Shown: positions 16,375 to 24,820, counted from the first letter of the stretch. The stretch is DNA of 64,000 nucleotides from Flavobacterium yafengii (GCF_030010375.1 NZ_JASCRY010000005.1:62001-126000); one strand, 5' to 3'. Translations and numbers: made by a program. Notes: generated by a model from the sequence alone, not told the origin.

Positions 16375-17604
16375 GTGAGTCAAATCAATAAGCTAAAAAT
16401 ATTTAATGATCCCATTTATGGATTTATTACCATTCCAAATGCCTTAATCTACGATTTAGTTCAGCATCCCTATTTTCAACGTTTGCGTCGAATTTCCCAA
16501 ATGGGATTGTCGTATTTAGTATATCCGGGAGCAAATCATACCCGTTTTCATCATGCTTTAGGTTGTATGCATTTGATGCAAAAAGCAGTCGATGTATTGC
16601 GTTTCAAAGGAGTTTCAATATCTCCCGATGAAGAAAATGCGTTGTATATTGCTATTTTATTGCACGATATAGGTCATGGTCCTTTTTCGCATGCTATGGA
16701 AAAAAGCATTGTTGAAGATGTACATCACGAAGAAATATCGCTATTATTCATGAACCAATTAAACGTGGAATTTAACGGTCAGTTAAGTTTGGCAATTCAG
16801 GTTTTTAAAGGGGAATACAACAGGAAGTTTATGTTACAATTGATTTCCAGTCAGTTGGATATGGATCGAATGGATTATTTGAAACGTGATAGTTTTTACT
16901 CGGGCGTGGCAGAAGGAAATGTCAACTCGGAACGATTGATTCAAATGATGAATGTGGTGGATGATTATTTGGTAATTGAAGAAAAAGGAATTTATTCTGT
17001 CGAAAAGTTTTTGATGTCTAGGCGTTTGATGTATTGGCAGGCGTATTTGCACAAAACGAGTTTAGTGGCAGAGTTAATTTTGATGAAAATCTTAAAACGC
17101 GCCAAAGAATTAACGTTAAAAGGTGTGCAATTGCCTTGCAGTGAGCCGTTATTGTTTTTCATGCAAAACAAAGTTACGATTGATACTTTTGATGCTGAAA
17201 CCTTAGATTTATTTGCTCAATTAGATGATTTTGATATTATTGGAGCTTTAAAATCTTGGCAAAAACAGGATGATTTTATACTGTCGTCTTTGAGTAAAAT
17301 GATAGTAAACCGAGATTTATTAAAAATAAAATTAACAAGTGAAAAAGTAGCGATTGAAGAATTACAGCCGCTAAAAGAACGTTTTGCATTGGAAAATAAT
17401 ATTTCATTATTAGAAACCAATTATTTTATTTTTAAAGGGAAAATAAAAAACCAAGCGTATAGCAAAGAAGCCGAACCGATACGAATTTTGAAAAAAGACA
17501 GCACAATTGAGGACGTTATAGAATCTTCTGACCAGCTGAATTTAAAATCGTTATCTAAATTAGTGACCAAGTATTATATCTGTTTCCCAAAACAACTGCT
17601 ATAA
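16375..17604 (+). CDS. HD-domain phosphohydrolase (dNTPase-like)
   Basis: A 409-residue metal-dependent phosphohydrolase. Starting at the GTG at 16375 gives MSQINKLKIFNDPIYGFITIP, the family's usual beginning. The HD signature is complete: HHALGCMHLMQKAVDVLRFKG, AILLHDIGHGPFSHAME and, further on, LDMDRMDYLKRDSFYSGV. It is related to bacterial dGTPase/SAMHD1-like enzymes and to the YdhJ group; the nucleotide substrate is unknown. It lies directly upstream of lpxD, which has its own promoter. Confidence 0.87.
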   Translation: MSQINKLKIFNDPIYGFITIPNALIYDLVQHPYFQRLRRISQMGLSYLVYPGANHTRFHHALGCMHLMQKAVDVLRFKGVSISPDEENALYIAILLHDIGHGPFSHAMEKSIVEDVHHEEISLLFMNQLNVEFNGQLSLAIQVFKGEYNRKFMLQLISSQLDMDRMDYLKRDSFYSGVAEGNVNSERLIQMMNVVDDYLVIEEKGIYSVEKFLMSRRLMYWQAYLHKTSLVAELILMKILKRAKELTLKGVQLPCSEPLLFFMQNKVTIDTFDAETLDLFAQLDDFDIIGALKSWQKQDDFILSSLSKMIVNRDLLKIKLTSEKVAIEELQPLKERFALENNISLLETNYFIFKGKIKNQAYSKEAEPIRILKKDSTIEDVIESSDQLNLKSLSKLVTKYYICFPKQLL

Positions 17605-17631
17605 AAAGGTCATTTAAAATCTATTTTTTTA

Positions 17632-17639
17632 TATTTTTG
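17632..17639 (+). promoter_or_regulatory. -7 promoter box just before lpxD
   Basis: TATTTTTG ends five bases before the lpxD ATG. If functional, the transcript would start at or next to the ATG, making it nearly leaderless. Confidence 0.5.
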
Positions 17640-17644
17640 TCGCG

Positions 17645-18688
17645 ATGAAATTTACAGCAGAACAAATAGCAGGGATTTTAGAAGGAGAAGTTGTAGGGAA
17701 TCCCATGGCGGAAGTTTTTAGATTGTCAAAAATCGAAGAAGGCACTGAGGGATCGCTTACTTTTTTATCAAATCCTAAATATCTTAATTATATATATTCC
17801 ACAAAAGCTTCAGTAACAATTGTTAATGAGACCTTTGTGCCAGAATCACCTTTGACAACCACATTAATAAAAGTGCAAGATGCGTATGCGGCATTTTCTA
17901 AATTATTAGAGTTTTATAATCAGGTGAAATTGAATAAAAGTGGAATAGAGCAGCCTTCTTTTCTCTCACAAAGTGTAAAATACGGAGATAATTTATATCT
18001 TGGTAGTTTTAGTTATGTGGGACAGAATGTAGTTTTGGGTGAAAATGTAAAAATATATCCAAATTGCTTCGTTGGAGATAATGTGGTAATAGGGGATAAT
18101 GTAGTATTGTTCGCTGGTGCAAAAATCTATTCGGAGACCGTAATCGGGAATAATTGCACGATACATTCCGGAGCTATAATAGGTGCTGATGGTTTTGGTT
18201 TCGCCCCAAATCCAGATGGAACGTATACTAAGATTCCGCAAATAGGAAATGTAATTATTGAAGATAATGTTGATATAGGTTCTTGTACTACAATAGACAG
18301 AGCTACAATGGGATCTACAATTATTAGAAAAGGAGTAAAGCTTGACAATCAAATTCAGATTGGGCATAATGTTGAGATTGGTGAGAACACCGTAATTGCC
18401 GCTCAAACAGGTGTTGCAGGTTCTACAAAAATTGGGAAAAGTGGCATGATTGGCGGACAAGTTGGAATCTCTGGACATTTAACTATTGGTAATAATGTTC
18501 GAATCCAAGCACAATCAGGTGTGGGACGAAATATAAAAGATAATGAAATCTTGCAAGGAAGCCCTACATTTGGATACAATGATTTCAGTAAATCGTATGT
18601 TCATTTCAAGAATTTGCCTAAAATTGTTGCAGAAATAGAAGAATTAAAAAAACAAATATTAAACCAAAAAAATGGAAACAATGGTTAA
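17645..18688 (+). CDS. lpxD: UDP-3-O-acylglucosamine N-acyltransferase LpxD
   Basis: Third enzyme of lipid A synthesis, adding an N-linked 3-hydroxyacyl chain from ACP. The 347-residue product has the N-terminal uridine-binding domain (FTAEQIAGILEGEVVGNP to TFLSNPKY). A left-handed parallel beta-helix of hexapeptide repeats follows from about residue 100. The catalytic His lies in NQIQIGHNVEIG, and the second conserved His is kept in GGQVGISGHL. A C-terminal helix follows. It overlaps the start of lpxC/fabZ, heading the conserved lpxD-lpxC/fabZ-lpxA-efp cluster of Bacteroidetes. Confidence 0.96.
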   Translation: MKFTAEQIAGILEGEVVGNPMAEVFRLSKIEEGTEGSLTFLSNPKYLNYIYSTKASVTIVNETFVPESPLTTTLIKVQDAYAAFSKLLEFYNQVKLNKSGIEQPSFLSQSVKYGDNLYLGSFSYVGQNVVLGENVKIYPNCFVGDNVVIGDNVVLFAGAKIYSETVIGNNCTIHSGAIIGADGFGFAPNPDGTYTKIPQIGNVIIEDNVDIGSCTTIDRATMGSTIIRKGVKLDNQIQIGHNVEIGENTVIAAQTGVAGSTKIGKSGMIGGQVGISGHLTIGNNVRIQAQSGVGRNIKDNEILQGSPTFGYNDFSKSYVHFKNLPKIVAEIEELKKQILNQKNGNNG

Positions 18689-20069
18689 ACAGAAGACCAT
18701 CAAAACAGAAATTTCGCTAACTGGAGTTGGATTACACACAGGAAAAGAAGTAAAAATGACTTTTAAACCTGCTCCAGTCAATAATGGTTTTACTTTTGTT
18801 CGAGTAGATCTGGAAGGGCAACCTATTATTGAAGCTGATGCAAATTATGTTGTGAACACGCAAAGAGGAACCAATCTAGAAAAATTAGGTGTAAAAATTC
18901 AGACACCTGAGCATGTTTTAGCAGCACTAATTGGTTGCGATTTAGATAATGTAATCATAGAACTAAATGCTTCTGAACTTCCTATAATGGATGGGTCTTC
19001 AAAATATTTTGTTGAAGCGCTTGAAAAAGCAGAAATTGAGGAACAGAACGCTAAAAGAAATGTATACGTAGTAAAAGAAGTAATTTCTTTTACAGATGAA
19101 GCTTCTGGCAGTGAAATATTGGTAATGCCAAACGATCATTATTCGGTTACTGCAATGGTAGATTTTGGTACTAAAATACTTGGTACTCAAAACGCTACTA
19201 TGAAAAGCATTTCAGATTTTAAAACGGAGATATCTGAGTCAAGAACTTTCAGCTTTTTACACGAATTAGAATCATTGTTAGAAAATGGTTTGATAAAAGG
19301 GGGTGATTTAAATAATGCTATTGTTTATGTAGATAAAGAAATTTCTGCTGCAACGATGGAGAATTTAAAAGTTGCTTTTGGAAAAGACGAAATTACGGTT
19401 AAACCAAATGGAATTTTAGACAACCTTACTTTACATTATCCAAATGAAGCGGCAAGACACAAATTACTTGATGTAGTAGGTGATTTAGCTTTAATTGGAA
19501 CAAGAATTCAAGGGAAAGTAATTGCAAATAAACCTGGGCATTTTGTAAATACACAGTTTGCTAAAAAAATGGCGAAAATCATAAAAATCGAACAAAGAAA
19601 TTATGTTCCTGTTTATGATTTAAATCAAGAACCTTTAATGGACATTCATAAAATTATGGCTGTTCTACCTCATAGACCACCATTTTTATTGATTGACAGA
19701 ATCATTGAAATGTCTGAAACTCATGTTGTAGGTATGAAAAATGTTACAATGAATGAGAATTTCTTTGTAGGACATTTTCCTGAAGCTCCAGTTATGCCGG
19801 GTGTTTTAATTGTTGAAGCAATGGCACAAACGGGAGGAATTCTGGTATTAAGCACTGTTCCGGATCCTGAAAATTATTTGACTTATTTTATGAAAATTGA
19901 TAATGTTAAATTCAAACATAAAGTATTACCTGGTGATACTTTGATTTTTAAGTGTGATTTAATTACGCCTATCAGAAGAGGAATTTGTCACATGCAAGCA
20001 AACGCTTACGCAAATGGGAAACTGGTTGCTGAAGCAGAATTGATGGCACAAATTGCTAAGAAACAATAG
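18681..20069 (+). CDS. lpxC/fabZ: Bifunctional LpxC deacetylase / FabZ dehydratase
   Basis: A fusion of two enzymes. Residues 1-300 are UDP-3-O-acyl-GlcNAc deacetylase (committed step of lipid A), with zinc-site blocks TPEHVLAALIG and AARHKLLDVVGDLALIG. From about residue 315 a FabZ hot-dog domain begins at DIHKIMAVLPHRPPFLLIDRI, with FVGHFPEAPVMPGVLIVEAMAQ carrying the catalytic His/Glu. FabZ dehydrates 3-hydroxyacyl-ACP. Fusing it to LpxC joins two activities competing for hydroxyacyl-ACP and is standard in Bacteroidetes. The start at 18681 (MVKQKTIKTE) overlaps lpxD by eight bases; an ATG at 18672 would add three residues. Confidence 0.96.
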   Translation: MVKQKTIKTEISLTGVGLHTGKEVKMTFKPAPVNNGFTFVRVDLEGQPIIEADANYVVNTQRGTNLEKLGVKIQTPEHVLAALIGCDLDNVIIELNASELPIMDGSSKYFVEALEKAEIEEQNAKRNVYVVKEVISFTDEASGSEILVMPNDHYSVTAMVDFGTKILGTQNATMKSISDFKTEISESRTFSFLHELESLLENGLIKGGDLNNAIVYVDKEISAATMENLKVAFGKDEITVKPNGILDNLTLHYPNEAARHKLLDVVGDLALIGTRIQGKVIANKPGHFVNTQFAKKMAKIIKIEQRNYVPVYDLNQEPLMDIHKIMAVLPHRPPFLLIDRIIEMSETHVVGMKNVTMNENFFVGHFPEAPVMPGVLIVEAMAQTGGILVLSTVPDPENYLTYFMKIDNVKFKHKVLPGDTLIFKCDLITPIRRGICHMQANAYANGKLVAEAELMAQIAKKQ

Positions 20070-20091
20070 ATTTAGATTAGAATTGGAATAC

Positions 20092-20099
20092 TACATTTG
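20092..20099 (+). promoter_or_regulatory. Possible internal -7 promoter box before lpxA
   Basis: TACATTTG matches TAnnTTTG in the 87-base gap between lpxC/fabZ and lpxA, 57 bases before the ATG. No -33 element is evident. Confidence 0.35.
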
Positions 20100-20156
20100 A
20101 GAAAATGCAGTTTATCCTTTTATTACTCTAATAAATATAAAAATAAAAAATAGCTG

Positions 20157-20942
20157 ATGAATCAACCACTAGCCTATGTTCATCCAGGCGCCAAAATTGC
20201 CAAAAATGTTGTCATTGAACCATTTACAACCATTCACAATAATGTAGTTATTGGAGACGGAACTTGGATTGGTTCGAATGTTACCATAATGGAAGGCGCA
20301 AGAATTGGAAAAAATTGTAATATATTCCCTGGCGCAGTTATTTCGGCGGTTCCACAGGATTTAAAATTTGGTGGAGAAGATTCTTTAGCAATAATTGGAG
20401 ACAATTGTACGATTAGAGAATGTGTAACTATCAATAGAGGAACAATTGCATCTGGTCAAACTACTTTAGGAAATAATTGTTTGGTAATGGCAACTGCGCA
20501 TATTGCTCATGATTGTCACATTGGTGATAATGCTATTATTGTAAACGGAGTAGCTTTGGCAGGTCACGTTACCGTAGGTAAATTTGCGGTTATTGGTGGC
20601 TTGGCAGCAATTCATCAATTTATTCATATTGGAGACCACGCGATGATATCAGGTGGATCTTTGGTAAGAAAGGATGTTCCGCCTTTTACAAAAGCAGCAA
20701 AAGAACCTTTGTCGTATGTTGGAATTAATTCTGTAGGATTAAGAAGACGCGGTTTTACAACTGAAAAAATTAGAGAAATTCAGGATATTTACAGAATTCT
20801 GTATCAAAAAAATTATAATACCACACAAGCTTTGGGTATTATTGAGGCAGAGATGGAAGCGACACCGGAAAGAGATGAAATTATTGATTTTATTCGAAAT
20901 TCATCAAGAGGAGTAATGAAAGGATATTCTGGGAACTACTAA
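20157..20942 (+). CDS. lpxA: Acyl-ACP--UDP-N-acetylglucosamine O-acyltransferase LpxA
   Basis: First enzyme of lipid A synthesis, transferring a 3-hydroxyacyl chain to UDP-GlcNAc. The 261 residues start with LAYVHPGAKIAKNVVIEPFTTI. Hexapeptide repeats form the beta-helix; the catalytic His lies in MATAHIAHDCHIGDNAIIVNG. The C-terminal helical part contains INSVGLRRRGFTTEKI. Length and motifs are standard. It follows lpxC/fabZ and precedes efp on the same strand. Confidence 0.96.
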   Translation: MNQPLAYVHPGAKIAKNVVIEPFTTIHNNVVIGDGTWIGSNVTIMEGARIGKNCNIFPGAVISAVPQDLKFGGEDSLAIIGDNCTIRECVTINRGTIASGQTTLGNNCLVMATAHIAHDCHIGDNAIIVNGVALAGHVTVGKFAVIGGLAAIHQFIHIGDHAMISGGSLVRKDVPPFTKAAKEPLSYVGINSVGLRRRGFTTEKIREIQDIYRILYQKNYNTTQALGIIEAEMEATPERDEIIDFIRNSSRGVMKGYSGNY

Positions 20943-21000
20943 AAATAAAGTAGTTTCAGTTACCAAAAAATAAAAATAGTAATAAAAAACAAACAATATA

Positions 21001-21567
21001 ATGGCATCTACATCAGATATTAAAAACGGATTGTGTATTAAATACAACAACGATATTTACAAAATCATTGAATTTCTTCACGTAAAACCAGGAAAAGGTC
21101 CTGCTTTTGTTAGAACAAAACTTAGAAGTTTGACTAACGGAAAAGTATTGGACAACACTTTTTCTGCAGGTCATAAAATCGAAGAAGTTAGAGTAGAAAA
21201 CCATAAATTCCAGTTTTTATATCCAGAAGGTGATGAATTTCATTTTATGAATACAGAGACTTTCGAACAAATTACTTTGAATAAAAACATTTTAGATTCA
21301 CCAGATTTATTGAAAGAAGGAGAAAATGTAATGGTAAGTATCAATACAGAGACTGATTTACCGCTTTCTGTAGATATGCCAGCATCTGTTATTCTTGAAG
21401 TGACTTATGCAGAGCCAGGAATTAAAGGAAATACGGCTACAAATGCAACAAAATCAGCAACTGTTGAAACTGGTGCAACTGTAAATGTCCCTTTATTTAT
21501 TAATGAAGGAGATAAAATTAAAATTGATACTGCGTCAGGTTCTTACATGGAACGTGTAAAAGAGTAG
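21001..21567 (+). CDS. efp: Elongation factor P
   Basis: Translation factor that relieves ribosome stalling at polyproline. The 188-residue product has three beta-barrel domains. The tip loop reads VKPGKGPAF with Lys at residue 32, the usual site of modification. The C-terminal domain ends in GDKIKIDTASGSYMERVKE. No modification enzyme is nearby. It follows lpxA by 58 bases and is followed by a very stable hairpin before the lpxD paralogue. Confidence 0.96.
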   Translation: MASTSDIKNGLCIKYNNDIYKIIEFLHVKPGKGPAFVRTKLRSLTNGKVLDNTFSAGHKIEEVRVENHKFQFLYPEGDEFHFMNTETFEQITLNKNILDSPDLLKEGENVMVSINTETDLPLSVDMPASVILEVTYAEPGIKGNTATNATKSATVETGATVNVPLFINEGDKIKIDTASGSYMERVKE

Positions 21568-21571
21568 ATTA

Positions 21572-21617
21572 CAATGTTCCGTATTCAGCTTGTAAATGAG
21601 CTGAATACGGAATATTG
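21572..21617 (+). other. Long perfect hairpin between efp and the lpxD paralogue
   Basis: TTCCGTATTCAGCT (21577-21590) and AGCTGAATACGGAA (21599-21612) form a perfect 14-pair stem with an 8-base loop. It is extended by five further pairs, including a G-U, to 21572 and 21617. No T run follows, so it is not a classical terminator. It may protect the 3' end of the upstream mRNA or act on read-through. Confidence 0.75.
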
Positions 21618-21635
21618 AAACCGAATATTAAATTT

Positions 21636-22565
21636 ATGAAATTCCAAAAAGTTTACTCTTTAGAAGAAATTGCAAATATCATCGACTGTGAATATGTTGG
21701 TGATGCTAATTTTCCTGTTTCGGGAATGAATGAAATTCATGTTGTCGAATCTGGAGATATTGTTTTTGTGGATCATCCTAAGTATTATGACAAAGCATTA
21801 AACTCAGCAGCAACTATTGTTTTAATCAATAAAAATGTAGCTTGTCCAGATGGAAAAGCATTATTGATTTCAGACGATCCTTTTAGGGATTTTAATAAAT
21901 TGACGAACTATTTCAAGCCATTTCAATTTTCGAATGTTTCAATAGCCGCTTCAGCTTCAATAGGTGAAGGAACTGTAATACAGCCCAATACATTTATAGG
22001 AAACCATGTTGTTATCGGGAGGAATTGTTTGATTCATTCTAATGTTTCCATTTATGATCATACAGTTATTGGTGATAATGTAATAATTCACGCGGGAACT
22101 ATTCTTGGTGCTGATGCGTTTTATTATAAAAAACGTCCTGAAGGATACGATCAATTACTTTCCGGTGGAAGAGTGGTCATTAAAGACAATGTTGGAATTG
22201 GCGCTCTTTGTACGATTGATAAAGGAGTAACTGGCGATACCACTATTGGTGAAGGCACAAAAATTGACAATCAAGTGCATGTAGGCCATGACACGGTGAT
22301 TGGAAAAAAATGTTTAATTGCTTCACAAACCGGAATTGCGGGTTGCGTTATTATTGAAGATGAAGTTACTATTTGGGGACAAGTAGGGACCACCAGCGGA
22401 ATCACAATAGGAGCAAAGGCCGTTATTCTTGGTCAAACCGGAGTTACAAAATCAGTAGAAGGAGGTAAATCTTATTTTGGAACGCCAATTGAAGAATCAA
22501 GAGAAAAATTGAAGCAACTGGCCAATATAAAAAAGATACCGGAAATTCTTACTAAACTAAAATAA
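21636..22565 (+). CDS. LpxD-like acyltransferase paralogue
   Basis: A 309-residue homologue of LpxD. The start at 21636 ([17 protein letters not shown]) is the first ATG; an upstream TTG lies inside the hairpin region. The uridine-binding-like N-terminal domain ([17 protein letters not shown]) and hexapeptide helix are present. The first catalytic-type His is kept in [12 protein letters not shown]. The position equivalent to the second LpxD His is lost ([10 protein letters not shown] in place of GGQVGISGHL), so activity or acceptor may differ. A second lpxD-like gene beside efp seems usual in Bacteroidetes. Its exact role is unproven. Confidence 0.88.
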   Translation: MKFQKVYSLEEIANIIDCEYVGDANFPVSGMNEIHVVESGDIVFVDHPKYYDKALNSAATIVLINKNVACPDGKALLISDDPFRDFNKLTNYFKPFQFSNVSIAASASIGEGTVIQPNTFIGNHVVIGRNCLIHSNVSIYDHTVIGDNVIIHAGTILGADAFYYKKRPEGYDQLLSGGRVVIKDNVGIGALCTIDKGVTGDTTIGEGTKIDNQVHVGHDTVIGKKCLIASQTGIAGCVIIEDEVTIWGQVGTTSGITIGAKAVILGQTGVTKSVEGGKSYFGTPIEESREKLKQLANIKKIPEILTKLK

Positions 22566-22566
22566 T

Positions 22567-22929
22567 ATGTCTGCTAAAGAAGTCGTTCAGAAATTTTACA
22601 AATCAGATGCTTTAATCGATAGCGAAGTCATGAAAGATTTTTTGCATCCAGAAGTGGTCGTTGAATGGAATAGTAGCAAAGGATTCATTCAATTGGATTA
22701 TAATTCTTTATTAAATTTATCTAATGATTTAAGTAAAGCCTATGTTCGTTCTAAAGTTCGAATTAGTCATATTATTGCCGAGAATGATGTGATTTCGGTA
22801 CGGTACTCTCATTTTGTGAAAACGATTGAGAATCCAAGAGAAGAAATGTTATTGGCGCATTTTATGGTTATTTGGCAAATAAAAGACAATAAATTATTTC
22901 GAGGCTATCAAATGAGTCAATTATCATAA
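22567..22929 (+). CDS. NTF2-like (SnoaL-type) small protein
   Basis: A 120-residue cone-shaped alpha+beta fold of the NTF2-like superfamily, read from VVQKFYKSDALIDSEVMKDFLHPEVVVEW and the C-terminal EEMLLAHFMVIWQIKDNKLFRGYQMSQ. Members include isomerases, dehydratases and non-enzymatic binding proteins; no function can be assigned. It starts two bases after the lpxD paralogue stop, so they are cotranscribed and probably coupled. Confidence 0.78.
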   Translation: MSAKEVVQKFYKSDALIDSEVMKDFLHPEVVVEWNSSKGFIQLDYNSLLNLSNDLSKAYVRSKVRISHIIAENDVISVRYSHFVKTIENPREEMLLAHFMVIWQIKDNKLFRGYQMSQLS

Positions 22930-22937
22930 TTTAGTAT

Positions 22938-22955
22938 CAAAAAACTGAATACTGA
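22938..22955. repeat. AT-rich word repeat before sucD
   Basis: CAAAAAACTGAATACTGA, followed by related CTGAATA/GATTACTGATTAC words up to the sucD promoter. It matches 3845-3862 in 17 of 18 bases. Confidence 0.5.
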
Positions 22956-22980
22956 ATACCGATTACTGATTACTATTTTA

Positions 22981-22988
22981 TACTTTTG
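22981..22988 (+). promoter_or_regulatory. -7 promoter box of sucD
   Basis: TACTTTTG fits TAnnTTTG, 35 bases before the sucD ATG. Confidence 0.6.
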
Positions 22989-23023
22989 CATAACAATTTT
23001 AAAAACTACATAAAAAATATATC

Positions 23024-23896
23024 ATGAGTGTTTTAGTTAATAAAGATTCCAAAATAATTGTTCAAGGTTTTACAGGAAGTGAAGGAACTTTCCATGCTTC
23101 TCAAATGATTGAGTACGGTACTAACGTTGTTGGTGGTGTAACTCCAGGAAAAGGGGGAACAACTCACTTAGACAGACCCGTTTTCAATACTGTAAAAGAT
23201 GCTGTAGAACAAGCAGGAGCTGATACAACTATCATTTTTGTTCCACCGGCTTTTGCTGCTGATGCAATAATGGAAGCTGCAGATGCAGGTATAAAAGTAA
23301 TTATTGCAATTACTGAAGGAATACCTGTTGCTGACATGATAAAAGCAAATAGTTACGTAAAAGAAAGAAATGCTCGTCTAATAGGACCTAACTGCCCAGG
23401 AATAATTACTCCGGGTGAAGCTAAAGTTGGTATTATGCCAGGTTTCGTTTTCAAAAAAGGAACTGTTGGTATTGTTTCTAAATCGGGAACATTAACATAC
23501 GAAGCAGCTGACCAAGTGGTGAAACAAGGATTAGGAATCACTACTGCCATTGGTATCGGTGGAGACCCAATCATTGGAACTACTACAAAAGAAGCGGTTG
23601 AATTATTGATGAATGACCCAGAAACAGAATGTATCGTAATGATAGGTGAAATTGGTGGACAATTAGAAGCGGATGCTGCTCATTGGATCAAAGCGGATGG
23701 AAACCGTAAACCAGTTGTAGGTTTCATCGCAGGAGTTACTGCTCCAGCAGGACGTACAATGGGACATGCAGGCGCTATTGTTGGTGGATCTGACGATACT
23801 GCTGAAGCTAAAAAACAAATCATGAGAGAATGTGGTATTCACGTGGTAGATTCTCCAGCTGAAATTGGTAAAAAAGTAAAAGAAGTTTTAGGTTAA
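23024..23896 (+). CDS. sucD: Succinate--CoA ligase, alpha subunit
   Basis: TCA-cycle enzyme subunit that binds CoA and carries the phosphohistidine. The 290 residues include the CoA-binding Rossmann fold ([29 protein letters not shown]), the [13 protein letters not shown] block and the active-site His in [10 protein letters not shown]. Unlike in many bacteria, sucC is not adjacent; sucD stands alone with its own promoter and terminator, so the beta subunit must be encoded elsewhere. Confidence 0.96.
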   Translation: MSVLVNKDSKIIVQGFTGSEGTFHASQMIEYGTNVVGGVTPGKGGTTHLDRPVFNTVKDAVEQAGADTTIIFVPPAFAADAIMEAADAGIKVIIAITEGIPVADMIKANSYVKERNARLIGPNCPGIITPGEAKVGIMPGFVFKKGTVGIVSKSGTLTYEAADQVVKQGLGITTAIGIGGDPIIGTTTKEAVELLMNDPETECIVMIGEIGGQLEADAAHWIKADGNRKPVVGFIAGVTAPAGRTMGHAGAIVGGSDDTAEAKKQIMRECGIHVVDSPAEIGKKVKEVLG

Positions 23897-23919
23897 TCTA
23901 AACTCTAATTAAATATTCT

Positions 23920-23949
23920 AAAAGCCTCACAATTTGTGGGGCTTTTTTA
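23920..23949 (+). terminator. Intrinsic terminator of sucD
   Basis: AAAAGCCTCAC, loop AATTT and GTGGGGCTTTT, then T residues. One T-G wobble in the stem. A very similar hairpin recurs 130 bases downstream. Confidence 0.88.
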
Positions 23950-23970
23950 TTATAAATTGAATTAAAGAAA

Positions 23971-23978
23971 TATCTTTG
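23971..23978 (+). promoter_or_regulatory. -7 promoter box for the GIY-YIG-like gene
   Basis: TATCTTTG fits TAnnTTTG. It lies between two similar hairpins and 133 bases before the ATG at 24112, leaving a long leader. Confidence 0.4.
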
Positions 23979-24052
23979 CACTTTATTAAATATTTCTGTT
24001 TTTGCAGATTCAATTGTAATAAGAACAAACATAAACGAATGGTTTCTAATGG

Positions 24053-24080
24053 GCCTCACGATTTTGTGGGGTATTTTTTT
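24053..24080 (+). terminator. Terminator-like hairpin in the leader of the GIY-YIG-like gene
   Basis: GCCTCAC (24053-24059), loop GATTTT, GTGGGGT (24066-24072), then A and seven T. The stem and loop are nearly the sucD terminator repeated. It stands 32 bases before the ATG, so transcription from 23971 must pass it: either a second stop for sucD read-through or an attenuator. Confidence 0.6.
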
Positions 24081-24111
24081 GTCGAAGCCAATTCAAATTA
24101 AAATAAAAAAT

Positions 24112-24534
24112 ATGTACAAAGAGTTAAAAAAATTCAAAGTTACCAATCAGTTTTCATTTACTACAGAGGATAGTTTAGCAGAAGTTTGCAATGCTTCAGA
24201 AGGATCTGGAGTATTTTTAGTGTATTCTGTAGGGGATGAAAAAGAATTAATTATGGTTGGTTCTACTGGAACTATTCAAAATGACGGAACTTTGAAAATT
24301 AAAAATGGTGGCTTGAAAGATAAAATTGTAGAAGGACACCAATTTGCAAAAACAGGAAGAAAGTATTCTTGGCCAGCACAAATGAAAATCGAAGATATCA
24401 CTACGCTTGAAGTGGTTTGGTATGAGACATTTAATGATAAGACAAAAGTGATTCCAACATTTGTAGAAGGACAAGTTTTACAAAACTTTCTTGACGAAAA
24501 TGGAAGATTGCCAAAATGGAATGTAGCTTTTTAA
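24112..24534 (+). CDS. GIY-YIG-like protein of unknown function
   Basis: A 140-residue product from ATG 24112. An in-frame ATG at 24049 lies inside the terminator hairpin and is rejected. A GIY-YIG-type fold is suggested by GSGVFLVYSVGDEKELIMVGSTG (GVF...MVG in place of GIY...YIG) and by the late block FVEGQVLQNFLDENGRLPKWN, which carries the conserved Glu. The helix that normally holds the catalytic Arg is not obvious. Nuclease activity is therefore uncertain. Monocistronic, between two hairpins. Confidence 0.55.
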   Translation: MYKELKKFKVTNQFSFTTEDSLAEVCNASEGSGVFLVYSVGDEKELIMVGSTGTIQNDGTLKIKNGGLKDKIVEGHQFAKTGRKYSWPAQMKIEDITTLEVVWYETFNDKTKVIPTFVEGQVLQNFLDENGRLPKWNVAF

Positions 24535-24572
24535 TTATTTAAAGACTGCTTTTCAACATCTTAATTATAATT

Positions 24573-24602
24573 GCGCTACATTTTTATGTGGCGCTTTTTT
24601 TT
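24573..24602 (+). terminator. Intrinsic terminator after the GIY-YIG-like gene
   Basis: GCGCTACAT (24573-24581), loop TTTT, ATGTGGCGC (24586-24594), followed by eight T. One T-G wobble. Confidence 0.9.
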
Positions 24603-24652
24603 GAATTATCTTTTTTTGAAATAAAATTGGGCTAATTTCATAAATAATTAAT

Positions 24653-24660
24653 TACTTTTG
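24653..24660 (+). promoter_or_regulatory. -7 promoter box of the riboswitch-NhaC unit
   Basis: TACTTTTG fits TAnnTTTG. TTG at 24627-24629 could be the -33 element. Predicted transcription start is about 24666, right at the first paired bases of the riboswitch. Confidence 0.65.
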
Positions 24661-24663
24661 CAC

Positions 24664-24735
24664 CCGTTATCACGAATCCTTCAATAGGATAGCAACCTGC
24701 AACAACAAGCAAGGTGCTAAAACGATAAGCCAAAT
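24664..24735 (+). ncRNA. S-box-like (SAM-I/IV-variant-type) riboswitch
   Basis: A compact leader RNA. P1 pairs TTATC (24667-24671) with GATAA (24724-24728). P2 pairs AATCCT with AGGAT. P3 pairs ACCTGC with GCAAGGT around a small loop. The core words AGCAACC and AGGTGCTAA are the most conserved strands of SAM-I-family aptamers. The long P2 with kink-turn and pseudoknot of classical SAM-I is missing, which points to the SAM-I/IV variant class. The downstream gene is an NhaC-family transporter, and NhaC-family MetT is a known S-box target. SAM binding and the class assignment are inferences. Confidence 0.65.
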
Positions 24736-24820
24736 CCTTTGGAAAAAATGTTGTTTTAATCATTTTTATATTTTGGTTTTTTGTTTGTCGTGGTAATGGA
24801 TTCATCTTATACCATTATTT

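Noticed and set aside
17993..18478. 161-codon minus-strand frame inside lpxD
   Set aside because: Shadow of the hexapeptide-repeat coding sequence; no family resemblance and no promoter or start context.
17645..22565. Repeat-rich sequence read as a tandem DNA repeat
   Set aside because: The periodicity is the protein hexapeptide repeat of LpxD/LpxA-type acyltransferases, not DNA-level repetition.
23024..23896. sucD without sucC read as a broken operon
   Set aside because: sucD has its own promoter and terminator, and split sucC/sucD loci are common in Bacteroidetes.
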